From assembly GCA_965248805.1 (NCBI GenBank), contig CBDFKJ010000006.1:124001-188000 (forward strand): a stretch of DNA of 64,000 nucleotides, in the 5' to 3' direction. The notes under the pieces are model-generated. The model was not told the origin of the DNA. It saw only the letters and a list, made by a program, of their open reading frames with translations, and did not search any database. Both the position numbers and the translations under genes were made by a program. The stretch comes from CBDFKJ01 sp965248805. GTDB lineage: Bacteria; Pseudomonadota; Alphaproteobacteria; UBA6615. Positions 37,514 to 45,650 of this stretch are shown piece after piece (the first letter of the stretch is position 1; every line of letters starts with the position of its first letter).

Positions 37514-38085
37514 ATGAAAGCGCCCCTTCTAACCGTTTCTCGCGTCAAGGCATATGCCTTGGTCCCCCTGCTCTCGACGCCGATCCCGGCCTTGGCCCAA
37601 AACGCCGAGATGCCATTCGGTTTCACCAATGACATTAACTTCGCCAGTGCGCTGTGGAGTACGCTGACGGTCATGCGCTTGGTCGGGCCCGAGGGATCAT
37701 GTCGAAGCCCTATGTCGGCGGTGAGCCGCACGGCGCGATCCTGACCACGCTTGAAGCCTCGATCGAAGTCAATGGCCAACCGTCGACAGTGCTGGTGAAG
37801 AACAACTACCTGGGCGCGGGCGCTACGGTGGAAGCCGTGTCGGAGAACCCGCGCGCGTTCTTCGATTCCATCACCGTGATGGTGCAACGCGAGGCCGGCT
37901 ACGACCGCGAAAACCAGAACTGGTTCTATGCGAAGTACAATCCTGACGGCACCCTGCAGCGCAATCCGATGAATATCACTCTAGCCGGACGCATCGGGTT
38001 GAACTCGGCGCAGGGTTGCATTCCCTGTCACCGCGGCGCGCCCGGCAACGACTTCGTCTACCTCCACGATCGACTCGCGCGCTAG
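37514..38085 (+). pseudogene. Secreted cytochrome P460-type heme protein, frameshifted
   Basis: ATG 37514 with GGAGAC upstream encodes a signal peptide (VKAYALVPLLSTPIPALA). The domain begins FGFTNDINFASALW and shifts frame near 37693, after VGPEG, into IMSKPYVGGEPHGAILTTLE. It continues VMVQREAGYDRENQNWFYAK and ends with the heme motif CIPCH near residue 175. This layout is that of the cytochrome P460/cytochrome c'-beta family, which handles hydroxylamine or nitric oxide in some bacteria. A one-base repair would give a normal protein of about 190 residues, so an assembly error is possible. Confidence 0.7.
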
Positions 38086-38288
38086 GCTCCACGGCCGCGC
38101 GGCCCGGCGCCTTGGCCGGACCGCGGCGACCGCGAGCGGCGGTGGGTAAAGCATTCGCGGTTCTCGAACCGGAGCGCGGCGCTGTTGAAAGTTCCATTTT
38201 AACATTGTCCATATTTCGCGGTTAGCGCTGGCTCGCTATACTCGGTCGCATGATTACTTCACCGTAATTTCGGGGGCATCGGTAAAGC

Positions 38289-40208
38289 ATGGTGGTCAAC
38301 AGGGGCCTGACAGCGGGTGTACTCGTCTCCGCCAGACTAATCGCCGTTGTCGCCGTCGTCTGGGCGTGCATCGGCGTCGCGCGCGCCGACTATACCAACG
38401 GCCTAACCGCCTACGAGGCCGGCGACTACGAGACGGCACTGCGCGAATGGCTGCCCCTCGCCGAGCGCGGGCTGGCGGCGGCGCAAAACAATCTCGGTTT
38501 GCTATTCAGCCAGGGTAAGGGTGTCGCGCGCGACGATGCGGCGGCGGTGAAGTGGTATCGCCGTGCTGCCGAGCAGGGTCACCCGACCGCTCAGTTCAAT
38601 CTCGCCTTGCGCTACTTGACCGGCCTCGGCGTCGCCGAGGATCGCGCTCTGGCCGAGCATTGGTATCTGCGCGCCGCCGAGCAGGACCATCCGGTGGCGC
38701 AATACAATCTGGGCGTCATGTATGCCACCGGCGGCGGCGTGGAAACCGATGGGGCGGAAGCGCTGAGGTGGTACCGGCGGGCGGCAGAGCAGGGGTATGC
38801 GCCGGCGCAGTTCAACCTGGCGATCGCGCTGGCGGAGTCCGACGATGCGGCGCCCGATGAAGCCCGCAGTTGGATGCGCCGCGCCGCCGAGCAAGGGTTC
38901 GTCGACGCACAATTCAGCCTTGGGTTGCAATACGCCGAGGGCCGAGGCGTGGCCCAGGATTGGGTCGAGGCACGCGCTTGGTACGCACGCGCCGCCGAAC
39001 TCGGGCATGCCGAGGCGCAATTCAGTCTGGGCGCGATCTACGCCGATGGCGACGGCTTGGCGCCGGGTCCGTCGTCCGCGCGCCAGTGGTATCACCGTGC
39101 CGCGGAGCAAGGTCACGCATCGGCCGCCTACGAACTTGCGATGCAGCATGCCGATGGCGCCGGCGGGCCGCGTGACGACGGCGAGGCTGCCCTGTGGCTC
39201 CGCCGTGCCGCAGTCGAGGATCACGCGGCTGCGCAGCACCAACTTGGGTTGATGATCGAACAGGGTCGGGGCGCGCCCGCGGACGCCGCGGAGGCGGCAC
39301 AGTGGTTCGAGCGTGCGGCCGAACAGGGCTACGCGCCCGCCCAGTACACGCTGGCGCTTCGATTTGCCGAGGGGCGCGCCGTTCCGCACGACTTGGCGAC
39401 GGCAGCGCAATGGTATCGCCGCGCCGCCGAACAGGGGCTGGCGGCGGCACAATACAATCTCGGCGTCGCCTACGCGGTGGGTTCCGGGGTACCGCGCGAC
39501 TACGCCGAGGCCGCGCGATGGTACGCACGGGCCGCCGAGCAGGGACTGGCGGCGGCGCAGTTTAACCTGGGCGTGTTCCATGCCAACGGCCAGGGCGTCG
39601 CGCGCGATCTAACGGCCGCCGTCAGTTGGTATGAACGCGCGGCCGAGCAGGGCCACCCCATGGCCCAGACCAATCTCGGCTTCGCCTATGGCGAGGGCGA
39701 GGGCGTGGCGCGAGATCCGGCGGCCGCGGCCGCGTGGTATCGCCGGGCGGCGGAGCAGGGGCACCCCACGGCGCAGTATAATCTCGGCGTTCTGTACGCC
39801 GACGGCATCGGCGTGACGCGCGATATCGAGCAGGCGATCGTCTGGTACAAGCGCGCAGCGACGCAAGGTTTTGGGCTGGCCCAGTTCAATCTGGGCGTGT
39901 TGTATGCCGACGGGGATGGCGTGCCCAGCAATCCGGATGAGGCGGCTTACTGGTATCGGCTCGCCGCCGGACGCGGCAACGCGCGGGCGATGAGTAACCT
40001 CGCTCACGCCTTCGCCAACGGCGAGGGCGTCTCGGCGAGTATGATCGAGGCCTACCGCTGGTTCAGTCTCGCCGCGTCGCGGCTGCTGGCCGGCGACGAG
40101 CGCGATCACGCCGTGGGCAACCGCGACGCCGTGGCCGAGAGGCTGAGCCTGGTCGAGATTACCGAAGCGCAGCGCTTGACGCGGGAGTGGCAGCCCACCG
40201 CCGATTGA
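38289..40208 (+). CDS. Secreted protein with 15 Sel1-like repeats
   Basis: 639 residues. The signal peptide includes LIAVVAVVWACIGVARA, cleaved before DYTNG. From about residue 45 the chain is a row of about fifteen 36-residue Sel1-like (SLR) units with the pattern AQ-x-NLG-x-x-YA-x-G-x-GV-x-x-D-x-x-A-x-WYRRAAEQG. The fourth unit is shorter. The repeats form an alpha-helical superhelix used for protein binding; secreted SLR proteins serve envelope assembly, exopolysaccharide synthesis or host contact. The C-terminal unit ends SMIEAYRWFSLAASRLL. The DNA repeats are diverged enough that they are not recent copies. Confidence 0.9.
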   Translation: MVVNRGLTAGVLVSARLIAVVAVVWACIGVARADYTNGLTAYEAGDYETALREWLPLAERGLAAAQNNLGLLFSQGKGVARDDAAAVKWYRRAAEQGHPTAQFNLALRYLTGLGVAEDRALAEHWYLRAAEQDHPVAQYNLGVMYATGGGVETDGAEALRWYRRAAEQGYAPAQFNLAIALAESDDAAPDEARSWMRRAAEQGFVDAQFSLGLQYAEGRGVAQDWVEARAWYARAAELGHAEAQFSLGAIYADGDGLAPGPSSARQWYHRAAEQGHASAAYELAMQHADGAGGPRDDGEAALWLRRAAVEDHAAAQHQLGLMIEQGRGAPADAAEAAQWFERAAEQGYAPAQYTLALRFAEGRAVPHDLATAAQWYRRAAEQGLAAAQYNLGVAYAVGSGVPRDYAEAARWYARAAEQGLAAAQFNLGVFHANGQGVARDLTAAVSWYERAAEQGHPMAQTNLGFAYGEGEGVARDPAAAAAWYRRAAEQGHPTAQYNLGVLYADGIGVTRDIEQAIVWYKRAATQGFGLAQFNLGVLYADGDGVPSNPDEAAYWYRLAAGRGNARAMSNLAHAFANGEGVSASMIEAYRWFSLAASRLLAGDERDHAVGNRDAVAERLSLVEITEAQRLTREWQPTAD

Positions 40209-40504
40209 CGCGTCGGTTTTGTCGGCGAAGGCGGTTACCGATCGTTGACTTCGATCGTCTGCGCCGCAACGACGTCCCCACCGAGAGCGGATCTCGCCTG
40301 CAGGCAACGGTAACGCAGTCACGCTCGCATACCCCTTTTTGCGAAGTCACGAGATTGTGTCGTATTAAGGACTTATGCGATTCATTTGACGTGGATCGGC
40401 ACCCTTTTCGGAGCTAATGATTGTGGACGACAGTGCCTAGTTCTGTATTATGCCGGCGCGTCGGCGAATGCGGACGAGGCAATAATGCCAAATGGGGGGA
40501 TTAG
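40209..40504. other. Intergenic region before the OmpA-like gene
   Basis: About 300 bases with no supported gene. The stretch from 40330 to 40480 is AT-richer than its surroundings and probably holds the promoter of the lipoprotein gene. GGGGGATTAG precedes the ATG at 40505. Confidence 0.35.
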
Positions 40505-41398
40505 ATGAGAATGGTTCGAATCGGCACGGCACTGGCTGCTGCCGCTGTGGTTTTGTCGGCATGCGCCTTTGACGATCTCGCCGCGTCGTTCTCGGTGGAG
40601 CGCGAAATCGACATGGCAAGCTCCATGCAGGGTCCGACCGGATTTACGGAGGCGTTGCGTTCGGAGTATACGGACCGCGCGCAAATTGAAGAGGCCGAAG
40701 GTGATTTCGCGAACGCCAAATACTTCGCACGGCGTGCGCAGGCGGCTGGCGGCGGCGAGGTGGTCGAACCGGAACTGGTCGAAAATAGAACGCTGCCGGC
40801 GGGCACGGCTGGCGAGCTGACCTCGGCGCGTGCCGGCCTCGTATCCGCCCTGAACGCAGGTGGTCGTGAAAGGGCCCCACAGGCCGCGGCGCGTGCCCAG
40901 CGCGTGTTCGATTGCTGGCTGGAGGAGCAGGAAGAGAATATTCAGCCTGCGGACATCGCCGCGTGCCGCGATGCCTTCCGCACCGCCCTGGGCGAGGTTC
41001 AGCAGGCCCTGCTGCCGGAACCGCTTCCGCCGCAGCAGGCGCCGCCCGCGCCGATGGCTGCGCCGGCCGCGCGGGACTACCTGGTGTTCTTTGATTTCGA
41101 CTTGTCGGACATTCGGGCCGACAGCGCGCAAATCCTCGACCAGGTGGCGGTCGCGTTTGGCGAACTGAACGCCTCGTCCATCTCGCTGACGGGCTTCACC
41201 GATCTGGCCGGTCCGAACGCCTACAACCAGGCCCTGTCGGAACGCCGCACGATTTCCGCACGGGACTATCTGGTAGGCCGGGGAATCCCCCAGGCCGCCA
41301 TACGCGGCGCCGGCCGAGGTGAGAACGACCCGCGGGTGCCGTCCGCCGACGGCGTTCGCGAGCAGGAGAATCGACGCGTTGAGATCCAGATCAACTAA
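40505..41398 (+). CDS. OmpA family lipoprotein
   Basis: 297-residue outer-membrane lipoprotein. Lipobox VVLSAC with the acylated cysteine at about residue 20. The N-terminal helical domain (ANAKYFARRAQAAGGGE) has TPR-like character. A proline-alanine linker (PLPPQQAPPAPMAAPAA) leads to the C-terminal OmpA peptidoglycan-binding domain: YLVFFDFDLSDI, SISLTGFTDLAG with the conserved aspartate, and ALSERRTISARDYLVGRGI with the conserved arginine. It should tether the outer membrane to the cell wall. It shares the strand with the Sel1 gene but about 300 bases separate them. Confidence 0.88.
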   Translation: MRMVRIGTALAAAAVVLSACAFDDLAASFSVEREIDMASSMQGPTGFTEALRSEYTDRAQIEEAEGDFANAKYFARRAQAAGGGEVVEPELVENRTLPAGTAGELTSARAGLVSALNAGGRERAPQAAARAQRVFDCWLEEQEENIQPADIAACRDAFRTALGEVQQALLPEPLPPQQAPPAPMAAPAARDYLVFFDFDLSDIRADSAQILDQVAVAFGELNASSISLTGFTDLAGPNAYNQALSERRTISARDYLVGRGIPQAAIRGAGRGENDPRVPSADGVREQENRRVEIQIN

Positions 41399-41468
41399 TC
41401 GCCGCCAACAGGCGAGACTTTGGGAGGAGGCGGTGTGGCTGGCGTAGATCGCCAAACCGCACAATGGT

Positions 41469-41502
41469 GCCCGCCGCGCCCGTATCTGCGGGCGTGGCGG
41501 GC
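41469..41502 (+). other. Strong 14-bp hairpin between genes
   Basis: GCCCGCCGCGCCCG pairs with CGGGCGTGGCGGGC (one G-T wobble) around the loop TATCTG. It lies just upstream of GGAGTAGAGGTC and the ATG at 41517. There is no T run after it, so it is more likely an RNA structure affecting translation of the next gene, or a protection hairpin at the 3' end of the OmpA-like message, than a terminator. Confidence 0.6.
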
Positions 41503-41516
41503 CTGGAGTAGAGGTC

Positions 41517-41870
41517 ATGCAAGTAGCATTGCGCCTTTCGGCGCTGTTTGTGTTGGTGTTCGCAGCGACGCAGGTCTCGGGCCAGAATAGCCGACTCAGT
41601 GGCTCTCTCGCCTCCGGTCTGCTGATCAACAAAACGCAGACGCAGATCCTGCGGCACGACGATCAGGTGGACACTGCGTGCCTTGAGCGCCGTTTTGCCG
41701 ATGTTGTTCTGGTGGGTCAGCCGGCGGTCGCGGATGCGGGAAAGGTCGTTGAGCGCAAGTGGCAGGAGCAGTGGACGCTCGACCGCTGCGGGCGTGAGGT
41801 CGGCTACCGCGTCTTCTTCACCGACCTTGGCGACGGTGGCGCCCACTTCGCCTTCAAGCTGACCAACTGA
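41517..41870 (+). CDS. Small secreted protein, 117 aa
   Basis: The signal peptide MQVALRLSALFVLVFAATQ is cleaved after VSG. The mature part has two cysteines (DTACLERRF and LDRCGREVG) likely to pair, and a strand-rich ending GYRVFFTDLGDGGAHFAFKL. GTAGAGGTC is a good ribosome site. I do not recognise the family; it resembles small periplasmic alphaproteobacterial proteins. It converges on the chimeric ParA remnant, with 3 bases between the stops. Confidence 0.65.
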   Translation: MQVALRLSALFVLVFAATQVSGQNSRLSGSLASGLLINKTQTQILRHDDQVDTACLERRFADVVLVGQPAVADAGKVVERKWQEQWTLDRCGREVGYRVFFTDLGDGGAHFAFKLTN

Positions 41871-42304
41871 CCGTTAGCTCAGGCGATCGCAGGCGTCGGC
41901 GACGCGCGCGCAGGCGTCCTCCAAGACTACGCGCGGGCGCGCGAAGCACAGGCGCAGATGCGGCGAACGGCCAAACGCGCTGCCGTGCACCGTTGCCACG
42001 CCGGTGACGTCCAGCAGGTACTCCGCGACGCGAGCGTCGTCGGTCAGGACGCGCCCGTCCGGTGACTTGCGGCCGATCAAGCCGGCACAATCCGGATATA
42101 CCCGCCGAGCGCATTTTCGCCACGTCTTCGCGCAGGCGCATGATGTGGGACTGTGCGAACACCGGCGTCTCGGCGGCGCGCACGTTCCACCATTGGGTGA
42201 GACTTCCTTGCGGATCGGTGTCCAACAGGGCCACCTGACCCGCGCCCGAACGCTCGGCCTGGACCGCAATGTGCCCTGTGAGCGTGGTCTCGCCCGAGCC
42301 ACCT

Positions 42305-43594
42305 GGACGCCTCCATTTACCTCGTGAATTTTGCCTCGTTGTGATTCTCTACGGCGGTTCGGTTTGAGGAGGTATTGATGAGGCAGGCTGGTCTGTTCGG
42401 CTTACCGGATCATCTTCGAAAGCTTTCGGCGACGGGTGATCCGTTGGAGGTGCTGGCAAAGGTCGTCGACTTCAAGATTTTCCGCGCGCCGCTTGAGGCG
42501 GCGCTGGGCTATTCGGACGGATCGAAAGGTGGCCGCCCGGCCTACGATGCGGTGGCGATGCTCAAGGTTCTGATCCTGGCCGCGCGGCACACGGTGAGTG
42601 ACGAGCGGATGGAGTTTCTGATCCGCGATCGCTTGAGCTGGCTTCGCTTCCTAGGCTTCGATCTCGGAGCGCCGACGCCGGACCGCAACACCATATGGAC
42701 CTTTCGCGAGCGTCTGGTCCGGGCCGGGGCGATGGATAAGCTGTTTGCCGCCTTCGATGGCGAATTGCGCCGGTGCGGCTATCTGGCGATGGGCGGGCAG
42801 ATCGTCGATGCGACGTTGGTATCGGCGCCCAAGCAGCGCCACAGCGATGACGAGAAGCGGGCGATCAAGGCGGGCAAGAGCGCGTCCGAGGTCTGGCCCG
42901 ATCAGCCAGCCAAGGCGGCGCAGAAGGACACGGATGCGCGGTGGACGGTGAAGACCGGGCGGCGCAAGAACCCCGCCGGGTCGCAACGGCGCATGCCCGA
43001 CATCGCGATCCCGGTGTTCGGCTACAAGAATCATGTCGTCATCGATCGGGCCTACGGCTTCATCCGCAGCTCGGCTGTGACCGATGCCGCCCGCCATGAC
43101 GGCAAGATGTTGCGTCAGCTCGTCACCGGCGACAATCTGGCCGCCGGCGTGTGGGCTGACAGCGCCTATCGCTCGAAGGCCAACGAGGCGTGGCTGGCCG
43201 GCAAGGGTCGGGTCTCCCACATCCACCGCAAGAAGCCGCCGGGCCGGGCCATGCCCAAGGCGACCGCCCAGGCCAATGCCCGCAAGTCAGCGGTCCGTGC
43301 GCATGTGGAGCACGTCTTCGCCCAGCAGAAGGATCGCATGGGCCTTTTCATCCGTACCATCGGGCTCAAGCGGGCGGAGGCCAAGATCGGCCTCGCCAAC
43401 CTGGCTTACAATTTCCAGCGTCTGATCTTCCATGAGCGCAGGGCCGCCATGGTATGAGTCCGCCTGAATAGCGCCAAAACCCTCCGCCGAGAACGAAACG
43501 GCGGATGGTTGCGGACGTCAACACCGCCGATCTCAGCGAAAGTCGGACAGCACACCAAAATCTTCGTCAAATCCCCCGGTTGTTGGAGGTCTCC
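42305..43594 (+). mobile_element. IS5-type element, copy D3 (1290 bp)
   Basis: Perfect 4-bp target duplication ACCT (42301-42304 and 43595-43598). Same ends and length as D1 and D2. Inserted in the Walker A codons of a ParA-type gene. Confidence 0.95.
42378..43457 (+). CDS. IS5 family transposase (copy D3)
   Basis: Intact 359-residue DDE transposase from ATG 42378 with GAGGAGGT upstream. Protein sequence as copy D2. See copy D1 for domains. Confidence 0.92.
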   Translation: MRQAGLFGLPDHLRKLSATGDPLEVLAKVVDFKIFRAPLEAALGYSDGSKGGRPAYDAVAMLKVLILAARHTVSDERMEFLIRDRLSWLRFLGFDLGAPTPDRNTIWTFRERLVRAGAMDKLFAAFDGELRRCGYLAMGGQIVDATLVSAPKQRHSDDEKRAIKAGKSASEVWPDQPAKAAQKDTDARWTVKTGRRKNPAGSQRRMPDIAIPVFGYKNHVVIDRAYGFIRSSAVTDAARHDGKMLRQLVTGDNLAAGVWADSAYRSKANEAWLAGKGRVSHIHRKKPPGRAMPKATAQANARKSAVRAHVEHVFAQQKDRMGLFIRTIGLKRAEAKIGLANLAYNFQRLIFHERRAAMV

Positions 43595-43848
43595 ACCTTT
43601 CTGGGAAGCGATAGCCAAGACTTGCATTTGAAGATCCTTTGCCCCGGAATTCAGCCCCATAGAGGCTGGCTTCAATATTTGCCCCACAGCCAGCGCATCA
43701 ACGCCCATAAGCCGGTCGGACGCGCGGACCGCATCGACCTATTTGAATGCAACAATATTAATGTAACGTTAAGAAGTGTGAGCAGATCTAGTCGAATATC
43801 CGGTCTGTTTTTAACATGTTGCCCGTGCAATCATAACGCGTGCAGGAC

Positions 43849-44643
43849 TTACTCGCCGAATTCGAACTCTGCGCGACCCAGACCGTCGATGATGATTTCC
43901 GCACGATCGCCCTCATCTAGCCACGCGACCTGAACCAGGCTGCCGGTGAGGATCAGGTCGCCGGCGCGCAACGGCGCGGCCCGGCTCTCGCGCTCGTTGG
44001 CCAGCCACGCCAGGGCCGCAAGCGGATCGCCCATCACGTCGCTTCCGCGGCCCGTGCCGACCTCCTGTCCGTTGACCACGGTCCTGCCGGTCAGGGCGCC
44101 CAGGTCCAGGGTGCGCCAGTCGTCTATGGGCGGGGCCAGCACGCACGCCGCGCCGAAGAAATCGTCGGCGATCAATGTCGGCGTGCCCGTCGCCTTTGGA
44201 TCGCCATAGCGGTTGTCCACCACTTCCATCGCCGCCTGGCAGGTGCCGACGAATGCGGCGATGGAAGATGCGGTGTGCGGCTGCGTGCGCGGCGTGATGT
44301 CGGAGGCCAGCCGGATCGCGATTTCGCACTCGACGCCGGGCCGGGTCAGGTGGCCCGCAGGCAGCGACAGCCGGTCACGGTGAATGGTCGACGCGCGGAT
44401 GCCGCCGGCGCACGGATGGTCGATACCGAGATAACTCTGCATCGCCGCGGTGGTGCAGCCGACCTTATGGCCGGCGATCGCGTCGGCGCCGGTGTCGGCG
44501 AACCAGTCGTGCAGCGCCGCCTGCACGCGGTAGCCCTCGGCCTCGTCCGCCGGCCGCAACTCATCCGGCATTTCGCCGAGCGGGCGATGCGCCAGCCGTG
44601 CCTGGCCGAGCCATTCGGCGGCAGCATTGAGTTGCGTCATCAT
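43849..44643 (-). CDS. 2-keto-4-pentenoate hydratase-type enzyme
   Basis: 264-residue member of the fumarylacetoacetate hydrolase fold, MhpD-like branch, which hydrates 2-hydroxypentadienoate in meta-cleavage pathways or acts on related keto acids. Landmarks: AGHKVGCTTAAMQSYLGID, GVECEIAIRLASDI with metal-binding glutamates, AAFVGTCQAAMEVVDNRYGD and GDLILTGSLVQV. No aromatic degradation genes are nearby, so the substrate is open. It is followed by a rhomboid gene on the same strand, upstream at 45416-44670. Confidence 0.85.
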   Translation of the reverse strand: MMTQLNAAAEWLGQARLAHRPLGEMPDELRPADEAEGYRVQAALHDWFADTGADAIAGHKVGCTTAAMQSYLGIDHPCAGGIRASTIHRDRLSLPAGHLTRPGVECEIAIRLASDITPRTQPHTASSIAAFVGTCQAAMEVVDNRYGDPKATGTPTLIADDFFGAACVLAPPIDDWRTLDLGALTGRTVVNGQEVGTGRGSDVMGDPLAALAWLANERESRAAPLRAGDLILTGSLVQVAWLDEGDRAEIIIDGLGRAEFEFGE

Positions 44644-44669
44644 CGGACTCCGCTAGGAATTGCCGTCGA

Positions 44670-45416
44670 TCAGCCCCACGGCCCGCGCCGTCGGGTCCAT
44701 GCGCGTGGGTCGGCGCGTGGCCGATGATAACCGCCGCCGAACAACGGATGGCCCTTGCCGCGAAACACGACAATCAAGAGCGCTCCGGACACAAAGCCGC
44801 CGATATGGGCACCATAGGCGACACCGCCCACCTGGCCCGCACTCATTGCCGACTGCACGAATTGCAGCAGGAACCAAATCCCCAGCACCGCGATTGCTGG
44901 GATTCGCATGGTGTGCAATAGGAAGCCGAAGGGGATCAACACCAGCACATGCGCGCGCGGATACAACATGATATAGCCGCCCAGGACGCCGCCGATGGCG
45001 CCGCTGGCACCGATCATCGGCACGACAGAGGCCGGATCCTGAAACGCCTGGGTCAGCGCTGCCGCGACACCACAAAGGAGATAGAACACCACAAACCGCA
45101 CATGGCCCATGGAGTCCTCGATATTGTTCCCGAAGATCCACAGATACAGCATGTTGCCGATCAGGTGCATCCAGCCGCCGTGCAGGAACATCGACGTGAT
45201 GACCGATAGCTCAGCCGGTATTGCGGCGACGGCGGGAGGCAGAGTCTCTGTGCCGAACAGCACGGCCGGCACCAGCCCGTACGCGTAGATGGCCCGCGTC
45301 AGGCCTGTCTCGTCCAGGCCGGCCTGCCACAGAAATACCAGCGCGCAGATGACGATGGTGGCGACCGTAACGAACGGCTTGATGGTGGTCGGGTTGTCGT
45401 CATGCAACGGGATCAT
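44670..45416 (-). CDS. Rhomboid family intramembrane serine protease
   Basis: 248 residues from ATG 45416 (MIPLHDDNPTTIKPFVT). The frame is open further to 45800 but that part has no family match and opposes the Lon gene. About six membrane helices are visible. Catalytic and oxyanion positions: HGGWMHLIGNMLYLWIFG (conserved H and N of helix 2), nucleophile serine in GASGAIGG, and the general-base histidine in AYGAHIGGF. A short basic tail follows. Substrates are unknown. Confidence 0.88.
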   Translation of the reverse strand: MIPLHDDNPTTIKPFVTVATIVICALVFLWQAGLDETGLTRAIYAYGLVPAVLFGTETLPPAVAAIPAELSVITSMFLHGGWMHLIGNMLYLWIFGNNIEDSMGHVRFVVFYLLCGVAAALTQAFQDPASVVPMIGASGAIGGVLGGYIMLYPRAHVLVLIPFGFLLHTMRIPAIAVLGIWFLLQFVQSAMSAGQVGGVAYGAHIGGFVSGALLIVVFRGKGHPLFGGGYHRPRADPRAWTRRRGPWG

Positions 45417-45650
45417 GGCGGCGCCAGGATAGGCCTGCGGCACCGGGCGCGCCACGGCGGTGTCCGGCCTGATGCAGTTGTGTCCGCATGGCATGCGAAT
45501 GGCTGGCTCTATCGGTCGGCAGGACCACGGCAACCTTGACGATGCCACCTTGACGACGCCAGCGTTGCACGGCTTGGTAGACGTCCGGCATTGGGTGGTG
45601 ACGGTCGACAGCCGCCGGGCCGGCCGCGCGTCGCAGGAGACCTGATCGCC
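45417..45650. other. Intergenic region between divergent rhomboid and Lon-like genes
   Basis: Short open frames occur on both strands (for example minus 45400-45591, starting MPDVYQAVQRWRRQGG), but none has a clear family or ribosome site. Promoters for both flanking genes should lie here. Confidence 0.35.

Larger units (their letters stand above)
41874..43627 (-). pseudogene. ParA-family ATPase fused to an aminotransferase remnant, interrupted by IS5
   Basis: ATG 43627 starts MQVLAIASQKGG. The IS5 copy at 42305-43594 splits the Walker A motif, and joining the flanks across one ACCT gives KGGSGETTL. Even then the Walker lysine is glutamate (GAG for AAG). The ATPase continues HIAVQAERSGAGQVALLDTD and SLTQWWNVRAAE, then stops resembling ParA near 42095. 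From there, in another frame, comes the end of a class I aminotransferase: VYPDCAGLIGRKSPDGRV and VHGSAFGRSPHLRLCFA, to TAA 41874. So an IS, a point change and a deletion fusion have all hit this locus. Confidence 0.78.

Noticed and set aside
38502..39581. Minus-strand frame opposite the Sel1-repeat gene
   Set aside because: Its repetitive look mirrors the Sel1 repeats on the other strand; there is no ribosome site or independent family.
38289..40208. Possible CRISPR or microsatellite because of periodicity
   Set aside because: The 108-base period is the codon image of 36-residue Sel1 repeats; units are diverged and there are no spacers. No CRISPR array was seen anywhere in the window.
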